Both the position numbers and the translations under genes were made by a program. The notes beneath the pieces are model-generated. The model had not been told where the DNA came from, made no database searches, and was given only the letters and a program-made list of their open reading frames with translations. 34,836 bases of DNA from Candidatus Caldisaccharidevorator malaysiensis (GTDB lineage: Bacteria > Armatimonadota > Fervidibacteria > Fervidibacterales > Fervidibacteraceae), in assembly GCA_025057575.1 (NCBI GenBank), contig JANXBO010000026.1:1-34836 (forward strand), in the 5' to 3' direction. The stretch's first letter is position 1. The number at the start of each line of letters is the position of its first letter. This document shows, one piece after another, positions 25,071 to 32,594 of the stretch.

Positions 25071-25106
25071 CGCTCAAAAAGGCGCTTTCTCGCCTTTTGA
25101 TGAGCG
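25071..25106. repeat. Strong 14-bp-stem hairpin
   Basis: CGCTCAAAAAGGCG (25071-25084) pairs with CGCCTTTT-GA-TGAGCG (25091-25106), giving 14 pairs with a two-base bulge and a CTTTCT loop. It lies between converging genes, so it could serve as a transcript end on either strand, though no T-run follows. The terminal hairpin of a mobile or repeat unit is the alternative. Confidence 0.6.
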
Positions 25107-25137
25107 GTGACGCAAGAAAGGAGGTGCACTTCTAAGG

Positions 25138-25209
25138 CTCCCTGCACTCATCTTATGTCATTTGTTCTCTATCGTAAAGCGTTGCCGCAACAACCAAGGT
25201 GCAGGGGAG
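25138..25209. repeat. Inverted repeat, arms of 10-11 bp
   Basis: CTCCCTGCAC (25138-25147) is mirrored by GTGCAGGGGAG (25199-25209) with one bulged base. The 51-nt interior contains a small GTTG-CCG-CAAC hairpin. The arrangement could be the ends of a miniature repeat element or a structured RNA. Confidence 0.45.
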
Positions 25210-25246
25210 GCTCCTTTAGCGCGAGGATCAAGACGGGAGAATCGGC

Positions 25247-26248
25247 TCAGCCAAAAGCAATCTTGGTCCTTCTCAGCAGGAGGAGAAAGAAGGGAACTCC
25301 TAAAAGAGCAGTGAACAAACCGATGGGTAATTCGGTTGGATGAAGGATCAAACGGCTCATCATATCGCAGATGAGGAGCAGAAGGGCAGCGAAAAGGGTT
25401 GCAGCGGGAAGCAGCCAGCGATGATCGGGACCGATCAAAAGCCGGGCAAAGTGAGGAGCGATCAGACCAACGAACCCAATGATGCCGGAAACCGAAACAG
25501 CGGCGCCGGCGCAAAGGGAAGCCGCCGCTAAAATCCATCGGCGCACTTTCCCAATGTCCACTCCCGAATAGTGCGCCCACTCTTCCCCAAAAAGGAGGGC
25601 ATTTAACGCCCGCCAAAAGTAAGCGGTCACGAGCAGTCCGATGAGCCAGTAGGGGAGAAAGAACTTAAGGTCTCTCCAGGTGGACATCTGAAAGCCCCCC
25701 AACAGCCAAGCATAGACGGCACCGATCATCAGACGATGGCTGTTGAGATACAAGACAAGGGCAAGAAGGCTGGAAAGAAGGGCATTGAGCGCCACTCCCG
25801 CCAACAGGACCGTCTCCGTCCTGAGCATACCTTGGACCATGCCAAGGCGGTAGACCGCATAAGCCGTCCCCAGGGCACCGACAAAAGCCCAAAGGGGCAC
25901 TGAACCCGGACCCAAATTCAGGAAAAAAGCGATAGCGGAACCCAAGGCACCCCCGCTCGCGATGCCGAGGATAAAGGGATCAGCCAAAGGGTTTCGGAAA
26001 AAAGCCTGGAGACCAACTCCAGAAGCCGAAAGTCCCATCCCGACGAGAACTGACAGGAGGACCCGAGGTAACCGAAACTCCCAGATCACCGTAGCAGTCG
26101 GGGAGGTCGAAGAGAGGGAAGTCCACAGTTGCGCTGGACTAAGGAAGGGATGACCGGACATCACGGCGAAGGGCACCATCAGAACCAAAAGACCGGCTCC
26201 GACGAGAGTCGCCGTCAGTCCCCTCCGATGTCGGCTAACTTTGGTCAC
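25247..26248 (-). CDS. FecCD-family ABC transporter permease (iron-siderophore/cobalamin type)
   Basis: A multi-helix permease of the BtuC/FecCD family, with about ten membrane segments. The family signatures RLPRVLLSVLVGMGLSASGV, FRNPLADPFILGIASGGALG and SGIIGFVGLIAPHFARLLIG are all present; the last is the coupling region for the ATPase. Substrates in the family are ferric siderophores, heme or vitamin B12. Neither an ATPase nor a binding protein is adjacent, so substrate and partners are unknown. The GTG at 26248 overlaps the preceding stop as GTGA and is preferred to the TTG at 26257, which was also in frame. Confidence 0.92.
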   Translation of the reverse strand: MTKVSRHRRGLTATLVGAGLLVLMVPFAVMSGHPFLSPAQLWTSLSSTSPTATVIWEFRLPRVLLSVLVGMGLSASGVGLQAFFRNPLADPFILGIASGGALGSAIAFFLNLGPGSVPLWAFVGALGTAYAVYRLGMVQGMLRTETVLLAGVALNALLSSLLALVLYLNSHRLMIGAVYAWLLGGFQMSTWRDLKFFLPYWLIGLLVTAYFWRALNALLFGEEWAHYSGVDIGKVRRWILAAASLCAGAAVSVSGIIGFVGLIAPHFARLLIGPDHRWLLPAATLFAALLLLICDMMSRLILHPTELPIGLFTALLGVPFFLLLLRRTKIAFG

Positions 26249-27213
26249 CTTCCGCAAGCGTCCGTTCGTTCTTCGGGATGGCAGGAGACGGAGCGGGCGA
26301 TGTGGTCCAACACCAGTTCTTCTGCGGGCGGCAGGATACCGCTGACGAAGTAGATTCGGTTAGAGACGGGACAGACCCACAGCCAGCCCAAAAAATTGGG
26401 AAACGGTTGACCGCTGGTCAGCTGCCGCCACCAGACACTCAAGGGTCTCTTGGCGCCTTTGTCTGATCCTTTCAAATGGAGAGAGGGATGCTCCTTGAAA
26501 TCGTCCGAGCGGCAATGAAGGAGAAAGCGGTTTTTAATGTCCTGGGGTAGAACCTTGACAACGAAAGTTTCCAGATTGTCTTCCGGTCCCAATAGGACGG
26601 ATGCAGGTCCCCATCGCTCCAAAGTAATCCTCCAGGGACCTTTGCGGAAGTGGAAGCGGACTTTGCCTGGCTGAATCTGACTGTCGGTCAGGTCCCAGCC
26701 GACGGGTGCGTCAAAGGACAGGTCGTAAAGAGACCACCGCTCCCAGTCGCCTTCCTGATGGTCCGAGAGGGAAAGGAAAATCCTCTTTGCTGTCCCTTTT
26801 AGGTCCTCGTGCGCGTAACCGTATACTTGCGTCAAAACGGCTCTCCGGCAATCTTGGCAAAACCAAAGGAGCCCATACCCGACGGTGCCACATTCCCAGA
26901 AAAAAGTCCGGACATTCCGTCCGACATCCTTTCGGCTGACCAGCCCCGTGTTCTTTCGGATCGTCACGGGCTGACCTTTCTTTTTCAGTTGTCGCTCAAA
27001 GGCTTCCAAATAGCGGTCCAGTTGGTCATCCAAAACGACCTTACCGGCGCTGACTAAGGTCCATTGAATGTGGCATCGGGTAAAGGCTTCTTCATCAAAC
27101 CGCAGGTAACCGTCAAAACGATTGCCCCTGGCGACGACCAGGTCCCATTCCGACGGCACTTGAACGGTCAAGCCGAGCCAACCCACTTGCTGGTATCCCG
27201 CCGTCCGTCTCAT
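26245..27213 (-). CDS. Protein with an internally duplicated beta-rich domain, unknown function
   Basis: A 322-residue protein without signal peptide or membrane helices. Two halves share a pattern: LTVQVPSEWDLVVARGN at about 15-31 and DLSFDAPVGWDLTDSQI at about 165-181, each followed by a G-x-R-F strand and a strand ending in a W- or Arg-rich turn. This implies a tandem duplication of one fold of about 150 residues. A CQDCRRAVL pair could bind metal. The family is not recognised. Its stop overlaps the permease start by GTGA, so it may supply or regulate that transporter; this rests on position only. The ATG at 27213 has AAAGG eleven bases upstream. Confidence 0.7.
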   Translation of the reverse strand: MRRTAGYQQVGWLGLTVQVPSEWDLVVARGNRFDGYLRFDEEAFTRCHIQWTLVSAGKVVLDDQLDRYLEAFERQLKKKGQPVTIRKNTGLVSRKDVGRNVRTFFWECGTVGYGLLWFCQDCRRAVLTQVYGYAHEDLKGTAKRIFLSLSDHQEGDWERWSLYDLSFDAPVGWDLTDSQIQPGKVRFHFRKGPWRITLERWGPASVLLGPEDNLETFVVKVLPQDIKNRFLLHCRSDDFKEHPSLHLKGSDKGAKRPLSVWWRQLTSGQPFPNFLGWLWVCPVSNRIYFVSGILPPAEELVLDHIARSVSCHPEERTDACGR

Positions 27214-27280
27214 TGCGACGAAGACCTTTCACTCTTGCGCTCAAAATAGTCTTGCACGAATAAAGGGGAAACGGTAAAGA

Positions 27281-28039
27281 GTGGACCAGTGGGAAATCGC
27301 CGGACCATTAGCCCTGTCGTCTCTTCTGCTTCAAGCGACGGCGGGTAGTTTTTTGCTCCTTTTTTTCGTTCCCGTGGAAACGGGAAGACATTTTTTCAGC
27401 ACAGTTGCCCGCTATCTGGCGCCCCTCGCCGGTATCGGCGCTCTGATAGCCTGGAGTCTACCCACTGTCACGGATGTGGGACGATTCGCCTCCATTCTGC
27501 TCGCTTTGTGCGTCACGGTTTACATCTTTGGGATTATGACCGATTCCTTTCTCCTTGGTGCTTTGCCTCACCTTGTGGGGAGTGTGGCGGGCGTGGTGAC
27601 CGTTTGGAGTTTGAATACCAGTGACCTGCTCCCCCGCCTGCACGGGTTGGCAGGGAGCCTCTACTCAGGGGCTGCGGTCGTGGGAATGATCTTCGGGCAC
27701 TGGTTCATCGTTCGCCCGAAAATGAGCCGAGAGCCCCTTTTGCGCCTGATCGTTGCCCTATTTGTCCTACTGGCGATTAACGGTTTGTTGACTGCTTACG
27801 AGAGTTTGACAGCCGGTGACCATTTGGAAGCGAATCTGGGTCGGATGGCTCCTTTCTTTTGGGGACACATCGTCTTTGGCTTCGGCTTTACCGGCATTGC
27901 CAATGCCATTGCCCTCTTCTGTGTTCGAGAAGGGAGCACTCAGGCAGCGACGGGTTTCCTCTTTTTGGCAGTCGCTGGCGTTTTGATCGGTGAATTGTGC
28001 CGCTCGTTGGTTTCGGCAGCGACTCCTTTGGGACTATGA
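27281..28039 (+). CDS. Integral membrane protein, about eight helices
   Basis: A 252-residue hydrophobic protein from a GTG at 27281. About eight membrane segments are visible. Conserved-looking polar residues sit within or next to them: H of LLPRLHGLAGSLYSG, GHWFIVRPKM and FFWGHIVFGF. Histidines placed in helices can bind heme or metal, but no known cytochrome motif is complete. It precedes the superoxide dismutase gene by 63 nt, with a TATAAT in between. The function is unknown; a role in redox or metal handling is a guess from the histidines and the neighbour. Confidence 0.7.
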   Translation: MDQWEIAGPLALSSLLLQATAGSFLLLFFVPVETGRHFFSTVARYLAPLAGIGALIAWSLPTVTDVGRFASILLALCVTVYIFGIMTDSFLLGALPHLVGSVAGVVTVWSLNTSDLLPRLHGLAGSLYSGAAVVGMIFGHWFIVRPKMSREPLLRLIVALFVLLAINGLLTAYESLTAGDHLEANLGRMAPFFWGHIVFGFGFTGIANAIALFCVREGSTQAATGFLFLAVAGVLIGELCRSLVSAATPLGL

Positions 28040-28060
28040 GGGCGAGCGCTGTCGGTGCTC

Positions 28061-28066
28061 TATAAT
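28061..28066 (+). promoter_or_regulatory. Candidate -10 element upstream of sod
   Basis: A perfect TATAAT lies 36 nt before the superoxide dismutase ATG. No matching -35 hexamer was found at 16-18 nt, so the promoter may rely on other contacts. The call is weak. Confidence 0.35.
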
Positions 28067-28102
28067 AGGGCAACGAGAAAAATTGACAAGGAGGGGTTGT
28101 TG

Positions 28103-28771
28103 ATGCCATTTCGGAAGGTAGAGGCGAAGGACTGGGCGAAGATCAAGCCTGCCCTTCATACGATGGAAGGAATCTCCGAGAGGACGATGACGGAGCACTA
28201 CAAACTCTATCAAGGCTATGTGGCGAAGTATAACGAGATAATGGGGTTGATTGAGAACCTTTCCGCCGAGGAACTAACTCCGCCCAAGCCCAATCCGACG
28301 TACAGTCAGATTCGGGTTTTGAAAGTGGAACTGACCCGAGCCATCGGAGGGATCAAGAACCACGAACTGTATTTCAGCAACTTGGGTGGGAAAGGTGGGG
28401 AACCGACGGGTGCCTTGAGGTCCCAACTGGAGAAGGACTTTGGAAGCGTGGAGAGGGCGATTCAGGAACTGCGGGCGACGGGTATCGGGGCTCGGGGTTG
28501 GGCGTGGCTCGCCTATGACTTTGACTTTGAGCGCCTTTTAGTCTGCATCGGTGACGAGCAGAATACCTTCCCCATTTGGAATGCGATGCCAATTCTGGCA
28601 CTGGATATGTTTGAGCACGCCTTCGTCATTGATCACGGCGTCAACAGGGTTGCCTATGTGGATGCTTTCTTCAAGAACCTGGACTGGGACGATGTAGCAG
28701 CACGGTTTGAAGAGGTGCGCAAGATTGCCAGTCAGGCACCTCGCTTCCCGGTGCAGTTAGCCGGCTCGTAA
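28103..28771 (+). CDS. Divergent Fe/Mn-family superoxide dismutase
   Basis: A 222-residue protein of the iron/manganese superoxide dismutase family. The four metal ligands can be placed as H32, H87 (NHELYFSNLGG), D168 and H172 (DMFEHAF). It departs from standard enzymes: DVWEHAYY reads DMFEHAF, and the H-x3-HH-x2-Y helix reads HYKLYQGYV, one residue short and without the second His. The residues around the usual active-site Gln (GDEQNTFPIWNAMP) are also atypical. It may be an active subfamily with altered metal or gating, or a SOD-fold protein with another role. The ATG at 28103 lies eight nt after AAGGAGG. Confidence 0.85.
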   Translation: MPFRKVEAKDWAKIKPALHTMEGISERTMTEHYKLYQGYVAKYNEIMGLIENLSAEELTPPKPNPTYSQIRVLKVELTRAIGGIKNHELYFSNLGGKGGEPTGALRSQLEKDFGSVERAIQELRATGIGARGWAWLAYDFDFERLLVCIGDEQNTFPIWNAMPILALDMFEHAFVIDHGVNRVAYVDAFFKNLDWDDVAARFEEVRKIASQAPRFPVQLAGS

Positions 28772-28806
28772 CCAGTCGGGTTTTGCTCATCCGTGGGGGC
28801 GGTGCG

Positions 28807-29913
28807 GTGGTCATCAAGTCGGTGGAGCCGTTCTTTGCCGGTCCTTTTTTACTGGTAAAAATTACGACTGACGACGGGCTGGTGGGCTGGGGGGAAGGGC
28901 TACCGGATAACCGCCGATCAGTGGCGGCGTTTATTGAGGAATGCCAGCGGTTCCTCATCGGGCAAAATCCGTCACCCATTGAGGACATCTGGCAGCGGCT
29001 TTACCGGGGTTTTTTCTGGAAGGGCGGCTTCGTTCATCTCAGCGCCCTCAGTGCCATAGACATTGCCCTTTGGGACCTTAAGGGAAAGGCGCTGGGCGTG
29101 CCTATTTATGATCTGTTTGGCGGTCCGACTCGTCACCGAATTCGTCTCTACGCTCACATCGGAGGAAGCGATCTTGAGAGCCTGAAACAGTCGGCGACAG
29201 AGAGGGTCGGACAAGGGTTCACCGCCGTCAAGTTCAACCCAGTTCCTACGATGGGTCCCTTGGAGGGGACCAAAGCGATCCAAGAGACCTGCGAAAGGGT
29301 TCAGACGGTTCGGGAGGTCATCGGTTGGGATCGAGACCTTCTCTTGGACTTTCACGGCAGGACGAGCCCAGCGATGGGGCTGTTACTGGCACGAGAACTG
29401 GCACCCCTCAAACCCTTCTGGATTGAAGAACCCTGCCAGCCGGCAAATGTGGACGCTCTTGCATGGGTGTCCGCTCAATCGCCGGTCCCGATCGCAACGG
29501 GAGAGCGCCTGTTCACCCGATGGGACTTTCGCCCCGTTCTGGAAAGAACTCACGTGGCGGTTCTGCAGCCGGATCCGGCAATCTGTGGGGGATTGATGGA
29601 ACTCCGCAAGATCGCTGCGATGGCGGAAACTTACTATGTCGGCGTTGCCCCCCACAACCCCTATGGACCGGTCAGTTTGGCGGCTGCCTTTCAACTGGCA
29701 GCATCGGTGCCCAACTTTGTCATTCAGGAGCATACGACCCTCGGCAAGGGTCTTTTAAAAGTTCCCTTTCAGCAGACCGATGGTTATGTTCCCATTCCAA
29801 CAGGACCGGGGCTTGGGATAGAGGTGGATGAGGAAGCAATCAAAGAAGGAAAAAGTCAGGAACGCCAACTGCCTCTGGAACGCCTGACAGACGGCTCGGT
29901 TGCGGACTGGTAA
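28807..29913 (+). CDS. Enolase-superfamily dehydratase, galactonate dehydratase-like
   Basis: A mandelate racemase/enolase-superfamily enzyme of the sugar-acid dehydratase group, closest by motif to D-galactonate dehydratase (DgoD). Catalytic positions are K142 (VKFNP), D181 and H183 (LLLDFHGR), metal ligands E207 and E233 (WIEEPC, ATGERLF) and H283 (VAPHNPYGP). The substrate cannot be fixed from motifs alone. The GTG at 28807 is preferred; a TTG at 28783 in the same frame is possible. The stop overlaps the ComB-like start by one base (TAATG), suggesting coupling. Confidence 0.88.
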   Translation: MVIKSVEPFFAGPFLLVKITTDDGLVGWGEGLPDNRRSVAAFIEECQRFLIGQNPSPIEDIWQRLYRGFFWKGGFVHLSALSAIDIALWDLKGKALGVPIYDLFGGPTRHRIRLYAHIGGSDLESLKQSATERVGQGFTAVKFNPVPTMGPLEGTKAIQETCERVQTVREVIGWDRDLLLDFHGRTSPAMGLLLARELAPLKPFWIEEPCQPANVDALAWVSAQSPVPIATGERLFTRWDFRPVLERTHVAVLQPDPAICGGLMELRKIAAMAETYYVGVAPHNPYGPVSLAAAFQLAASVPNFVIQEHTTLGKGLLKVPFQQTDGYVPIPTGPGLGIEVDEEAIKEGKSQERQLPLERLTDGSVADW

Positions 29914-30647
29914 TGCGACAGGTCACCATAGGGATTGGGGAAAGGGCAACGGCGTTGGCTGTTCATCAGCAAGCCGTCACCATCGTCATAGACGCTCTCC
30001 GAGCCAGCAGCACTTTGTCCCTTCTCTTTCACAAAGGTGCTTTTGAGGTCCTCGCCTTTCCAGAACTGAAAGACCTCTTTGAAGAAAAAGAGAGACATCC
30101 CCAATGCCTTCTGGTCGGCGAACGGGGCGCCCTTAAGGTGCCCGGTTTTGACTACAGCAATAGCCCGACGGAGATTGAGAGGGCAAGCGACGAAGACATC
30201 AAAGGCAAAAGAGTCCTTTTCACCTCCACGACGGGGGTCCGAAGGCTCTTAGCGGTTTCATCGTGCCCCGCCGTGCTGGTCGGATGCCCTGCCAATGCCT
30301 CATCGGTCTGCCATTTGGCGGTGATGAGAGCAAAAGAGTTGAAAAAACCTTTGGTAATCGTTGCCTGCGGCGTGTGGGGAAAAGGAGCCGAATGGGCACT
30401 TGAGGATGTGGCGGCGGCATGGTTCCTCGCCGACCGAATAGGAGCCGACCACGTCATCGGTCCTGACCGACCACAAGGGGACTTGTTAACTCTTTTCCTA
30501 TCGTCCCCTCACGGTCAGACCCTGCGTCAGTTGGGTCTGGAAGAGGATATCCTTTGGTGCGCTCAAGTGGACACGATTGGAGTCGTTCCTGAAGTGATCG
30601 GGGCAACACCAACTTATGTGCGCCTTGCCAAGGCGGTCAACGGATGA
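29913..30647 (+). CDS. 2-phosphosulfolactate phosphatase-like protein (ComB family)
   Basis: A 244-residue ComB-family protein. In coenzyme M biosynthesis ComB removes phosphate from 2-phosphosulfolactate, but bacterial homologues are common where coenzyme M is not made and their role is unclear. Visible signatures are IVIDALRASSTLSLL at the N-terminus (D27), GERGALKVPGFDYSNSPTEI, and the FTSTTGVRRLL region, where the more usual Asn of TTTNGT is replaced. The reading starts one base before the end of the dehydratase gene. No other coenzyme M or sulfolactate gene is visible. Confidence 0.85.
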   Translation: MRQVTIGIGERATALAVHQQAVTIVIDALRASSTLSLLFHKGAFEVLAFPELKDLFEEKERHPQCLLVGERGALKVPGFDYSNSPTEIERASDEDIKGKRVLFTSTTGVRRLLAVSSCPAVLVGCPANASSVCHLAVMRAKELKKPLVIVACGVWGKGAEWALEDVAAAWFLADRIGADHVIGPDRPQGDLLTLFLSSPHGQTLRQLGLEEDILWCAQVDTIGVVPEVIGATPTYVRLAKAVNG

Positions 30648-30712
30648 TTGTTTACGGTGGCACTAAAGGCAAAATTGACAGGGAACTTGGTTGACAACCA
30701 GGGGGAGCAAGG

Positions 30713-31225
30713 ATGGACATCAATGAGTGGCAGGCGTGGCTACCGATAGCATTGATCGTCGCCATTGTAATTGCTGCCCTCTTTCTCATCTGGCTGATCG
30801 TCCTGTCTGTGAAACTTCATCAATTGCGGCGTCTGTTGAATCTGATAGAGGACATCGCACCCGGTCAGCCCCTGGATCATCTATTGGACACCCTGATCAC
30901 TCTGCAGAGGGAAAGTCAGTCACGAATTGAAGCTTTGGAGAAGGGGCACCATCAGTTAGCCAGAGAAGTTGGCAGATGTCTGCGCAGAGTCGGTCTCGTT
31001 CGTTTTGACGCCTTCAGCGATGTCGCTGGGGAGCAGAGTTTTGCCGTTGCATTGCTGGACGATAATGGTGACGGAGTCGTGGTCACGTCTCTTTCCGGGC
31101 GCAATGAGTCCCGCTGCTACGCCAAGCCAATTAGGAATCTTTCTTCATCCTATCGCCTGTCGGAAGAAGAGACCGAAGCCATCAAAAAAGCGATGGGTTC
31201 GGACAGTGGGGTCCGGGTGACCTGA
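30713..31225 (+). CDS. DUF4446 membrane-anchored protein
   Basis: A 170-residue protein with one N-terminal membrane helix (about 9-32) and a cytoplasmic coiled coil (about 55-95). The conserved DUF4446 C-terminal region reads VGLVRFDAFSDVAGEQSFAV, then ALLDDNGDGVVVTSLSGRNE and SRCYAKPI. DUF4446 proteins lie near ParB/Soj or cell-envelope genes in many bacteria, but their function is not established. The ATG at 30713 has AGCAAGG just upstream. The next gene starts one base after its stop. Confidence 0.9.
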   Translation: MDINEWQAWLPIALIVAIVIAALFLIWLIVLSVKLHQLRRLLNLIEDIAPGQPLDHLLDTLITLQRESQSRIEALEKGHHQLAREVGRCLRRVGLVRFDAFSDVAGEQSFAVALLDDNGDGVVVTSLSGRNESRCYAKPIRNLSSSYRLSEEETEAIKKAMGSDSGVRVT

Positions 31226-31226
31226 C

Positions 31227-31871
31227 TTGACGAAAGGCGATCCTGTGGAGCAATTGTTGGTTAAAGCCAGCATTTCACGGTCCAAAGGGCAGATTCAGGA
31301 GGCAAGAATCCTTCTGGAAGAGGCTCGGCAGCGGGCACCGGAGCGGGCGGACATTCACGAACTCCTCGGTGACGTCTACCATCAATTGGGTCTTCTGGAA
31401 GAGGCTCTGGCTTGCTATCGAGAGGCGCACGCAAGGGAGCCTCAGCGAGCATCTTCGGAAGAAAAGATGGCACAGGTGCTTCTTGCGATCAAAGCGAAGG
31501 AATTGCCGCCGGAAGTCCCCTTTGCCCCCAAGAATCCTGTGTTAGCGTTGGCTCTGTCCGCCCTTTTTCCTGGGGCAGGGCAGGTCTACAACGAACAATG
31601 GGGCAAGGGGTTCGCAATTGCCGTGGGTGCCCTTTCCAGCCTCTATTATTTCCTTCAGCACTACCGACCTCTTTTAGAAGCCCAAGGGACCCCAGCGGCT
31701 TTTACCATCCCCCTCGGTCAGGTTTTCTTGACCGTTCTTTCGGGTTTCGCCTGTTTGGGGCTCTGGACCTTTGGCATCGTAGACGCCTATCGGCAGGGGG
31801 TAAGGATCCGGTCCCTGCAGGAGCAAGGCAGCGAAAAAACCTCGCAAACAGGGACGACGCAAAGTGGGTGA
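31227..31871 (+). CDS. TPR protein with C-terminal membrane domain
   Basis: A 214-residue protein. Two TPR units lie at about 10-85 (AREPQRASSEEKMAQVLLAI region included). A C-terminal membrane part with two or three helices (NPVLALALSALFPGAGQVYN onward) has the LSALFPGAGQxYNxxWxKG pattern seen in TM2- and DUF5683-like small membrane domains. The function is unknown. Start TTG at 31227 has GGTGA six bases upstream; GTG at 31245 behind AAAGG is a good alternative. The stop overlaps the next gene by 8 bp. Confidence 0.75.
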   Translation: MTKGDPVEQLLVKASISRSKGQIQEARILLEEARQRAPERADIHELLGDVYHQLGLLEEALACYREAHAREPQRASSEEKMAQVLLAIKAKELPPEVPFAPKNPVLALALSALFPGAGQVYNEQWGKGFAIAVGALSSLYYFLQHYRPLLEAQGTPAAFTIPLGQVFLTVLSGFACLGLWTFGIVDAYRQGVRIRSLQEQGSEKTSQTGTTQSG

Positions 31872-32592
31872 TCGGATCCGAGCGATTCCCTTGTTGCCGA
31901 TAAAAAACTTTGTTGTCCCGTGTCTCTGTTGTCTTCTTTCCATCAGTGTTGTTGGCGTGACCGCTGCCTATAGCAGAGCCTATCTTTCCAGCCCCTTTTT
32001 CAGCCGCCTGAATGCCCTTTGGATTACCTTCCGCGATGGTCAGACCCAAGAGGAAGTGACCGGTAACTTATGGAAGATGATGACCTTGGCTTTGGAGCGG
32101 CGGCTCACTTACGAGGTTCAGGTTTGGAAAGGTCCTCCTCAGTTACCGCTGCGGTTTAGTGAGTCCGCTTTGGGATGGGTGTCCATTTACCTCGTCTTCG
32201 TTATCATCTCTTTTTCTGCTAAAAACAGGTGGACAACTTACTACCCCCTATGGCTGGCAACCTCTGTCCTAACTGTCAGCCGAATTCCCGAAATCATCTG
32301 TTCCTCCTACTGGTTTTGGCTTCCCAATTGGAACCCGATTTACATAGAAGGTCTCCTCAAACTCACCCTCGGGTTGCCGGGTGACCAAGCCACCTTTCTG
32401 CCACTTCTGTTGAGGATGAGCGGCTGGCTCTTGGCAAAGGTAGAGGTGTTAGCAGTCCTCTTTCTGACCTTGCATCGCTTATGGCGCCCCCGACTGGTCC
32501 TCACACTTTTATCTTGTTTGGGCGTTGCCGTGGTTTCCACCCTCCTTTACCGAGTCCTTTCCTTGTCTTTTGGCTGGGGGGACGCATCCTGA
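31864..32592 (+). CDS. Integral membrane protein, Yip1-like topology, unknown function
   Basis: A 242-residue protein with about five membrane helices and an N-terminal soluble-facing loop containing the TQEEVTGNLWKMM segment. Layout and size recall Yip1-domain proteins, but no defining motif was confirmed. GTG start lies 8 bp inside the end of the TPR gene, so translation is probably coupled. The stop is 2 nt before the TTG of the serine hydrolase gene. It likely belongs to the same envelope-associated operon. Confidence 0.6.
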   Translation: MGDRIRAIPLLPIKNFVVPCLCCLLSISVVGVTAAYSRAYLSSPFFSRLNALWITFRDGQTQEEVTGNLWKMMTLALERRLTYEVQVWKGPPQLPLRFSESALGWVSIYLVFVIISFSAKNRWTTYYPLWLATSVLTVSRIPEIICSSYWFWLPNWNPIYIEGLLKLTLGLPGDQATFLPLLLRMSGWLLAKVEVLAVLFLTLHRLWRPRLVLTLLSCLGVAVVSTLLYRVLSLSFGWGDAS

Positions 32593-32594
32593 CA

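Larger units (their letters stand above)
24842..25246. other. 405-nt gap between converging hemB and permease genes
   Basis: Unusually long for a gap between converging genes in this window. It contains a probable 54-codon ORF on the minus strand (24860-25024), a stable hairpin (25071-25106), a perfect AAAGGAGGTG ribosome-binding-like sequence at 25117-25126 with only a three-codon frame after it, and an inverted repeat with arms 25138-25147 and 25199-25209. This density of structure suggests a repeated or decayed mobile unit or a small RNA locus. No tRNA or known riboswitch was recognised. Confidence 0.5.

Noticed and set aside
24842-25246. Cobalamin riboswitch or tRNA in the hemB/permease gap
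   Set aside because: The gap is downstream of both genes, and no B12-box, T-loop or anticodon arm pattern was found.
25107-25343. Plus-strand open frame from GTG at 25107
   Set aside because: It runs antisense into the permease gene, and the start sits upstream of the AAAGGAGGTG rather than after it. The ATG within it at 25155 is too far from that site.
30681-30709. Two TTGACA hexamers before the DUF4446 gene
   Set aside because: They look like -35 boxes, but no -10 hexamer follows at a usable distance before the ATG.
32481-32594. N-terminal extension of the serine hydrolase
   Set aside because: It overlaps the preceding membrane protein gene by 112 bp and its Pro/Phe-rich translation looks like a shifted frame. 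The SxxK fold needs nothing from it.
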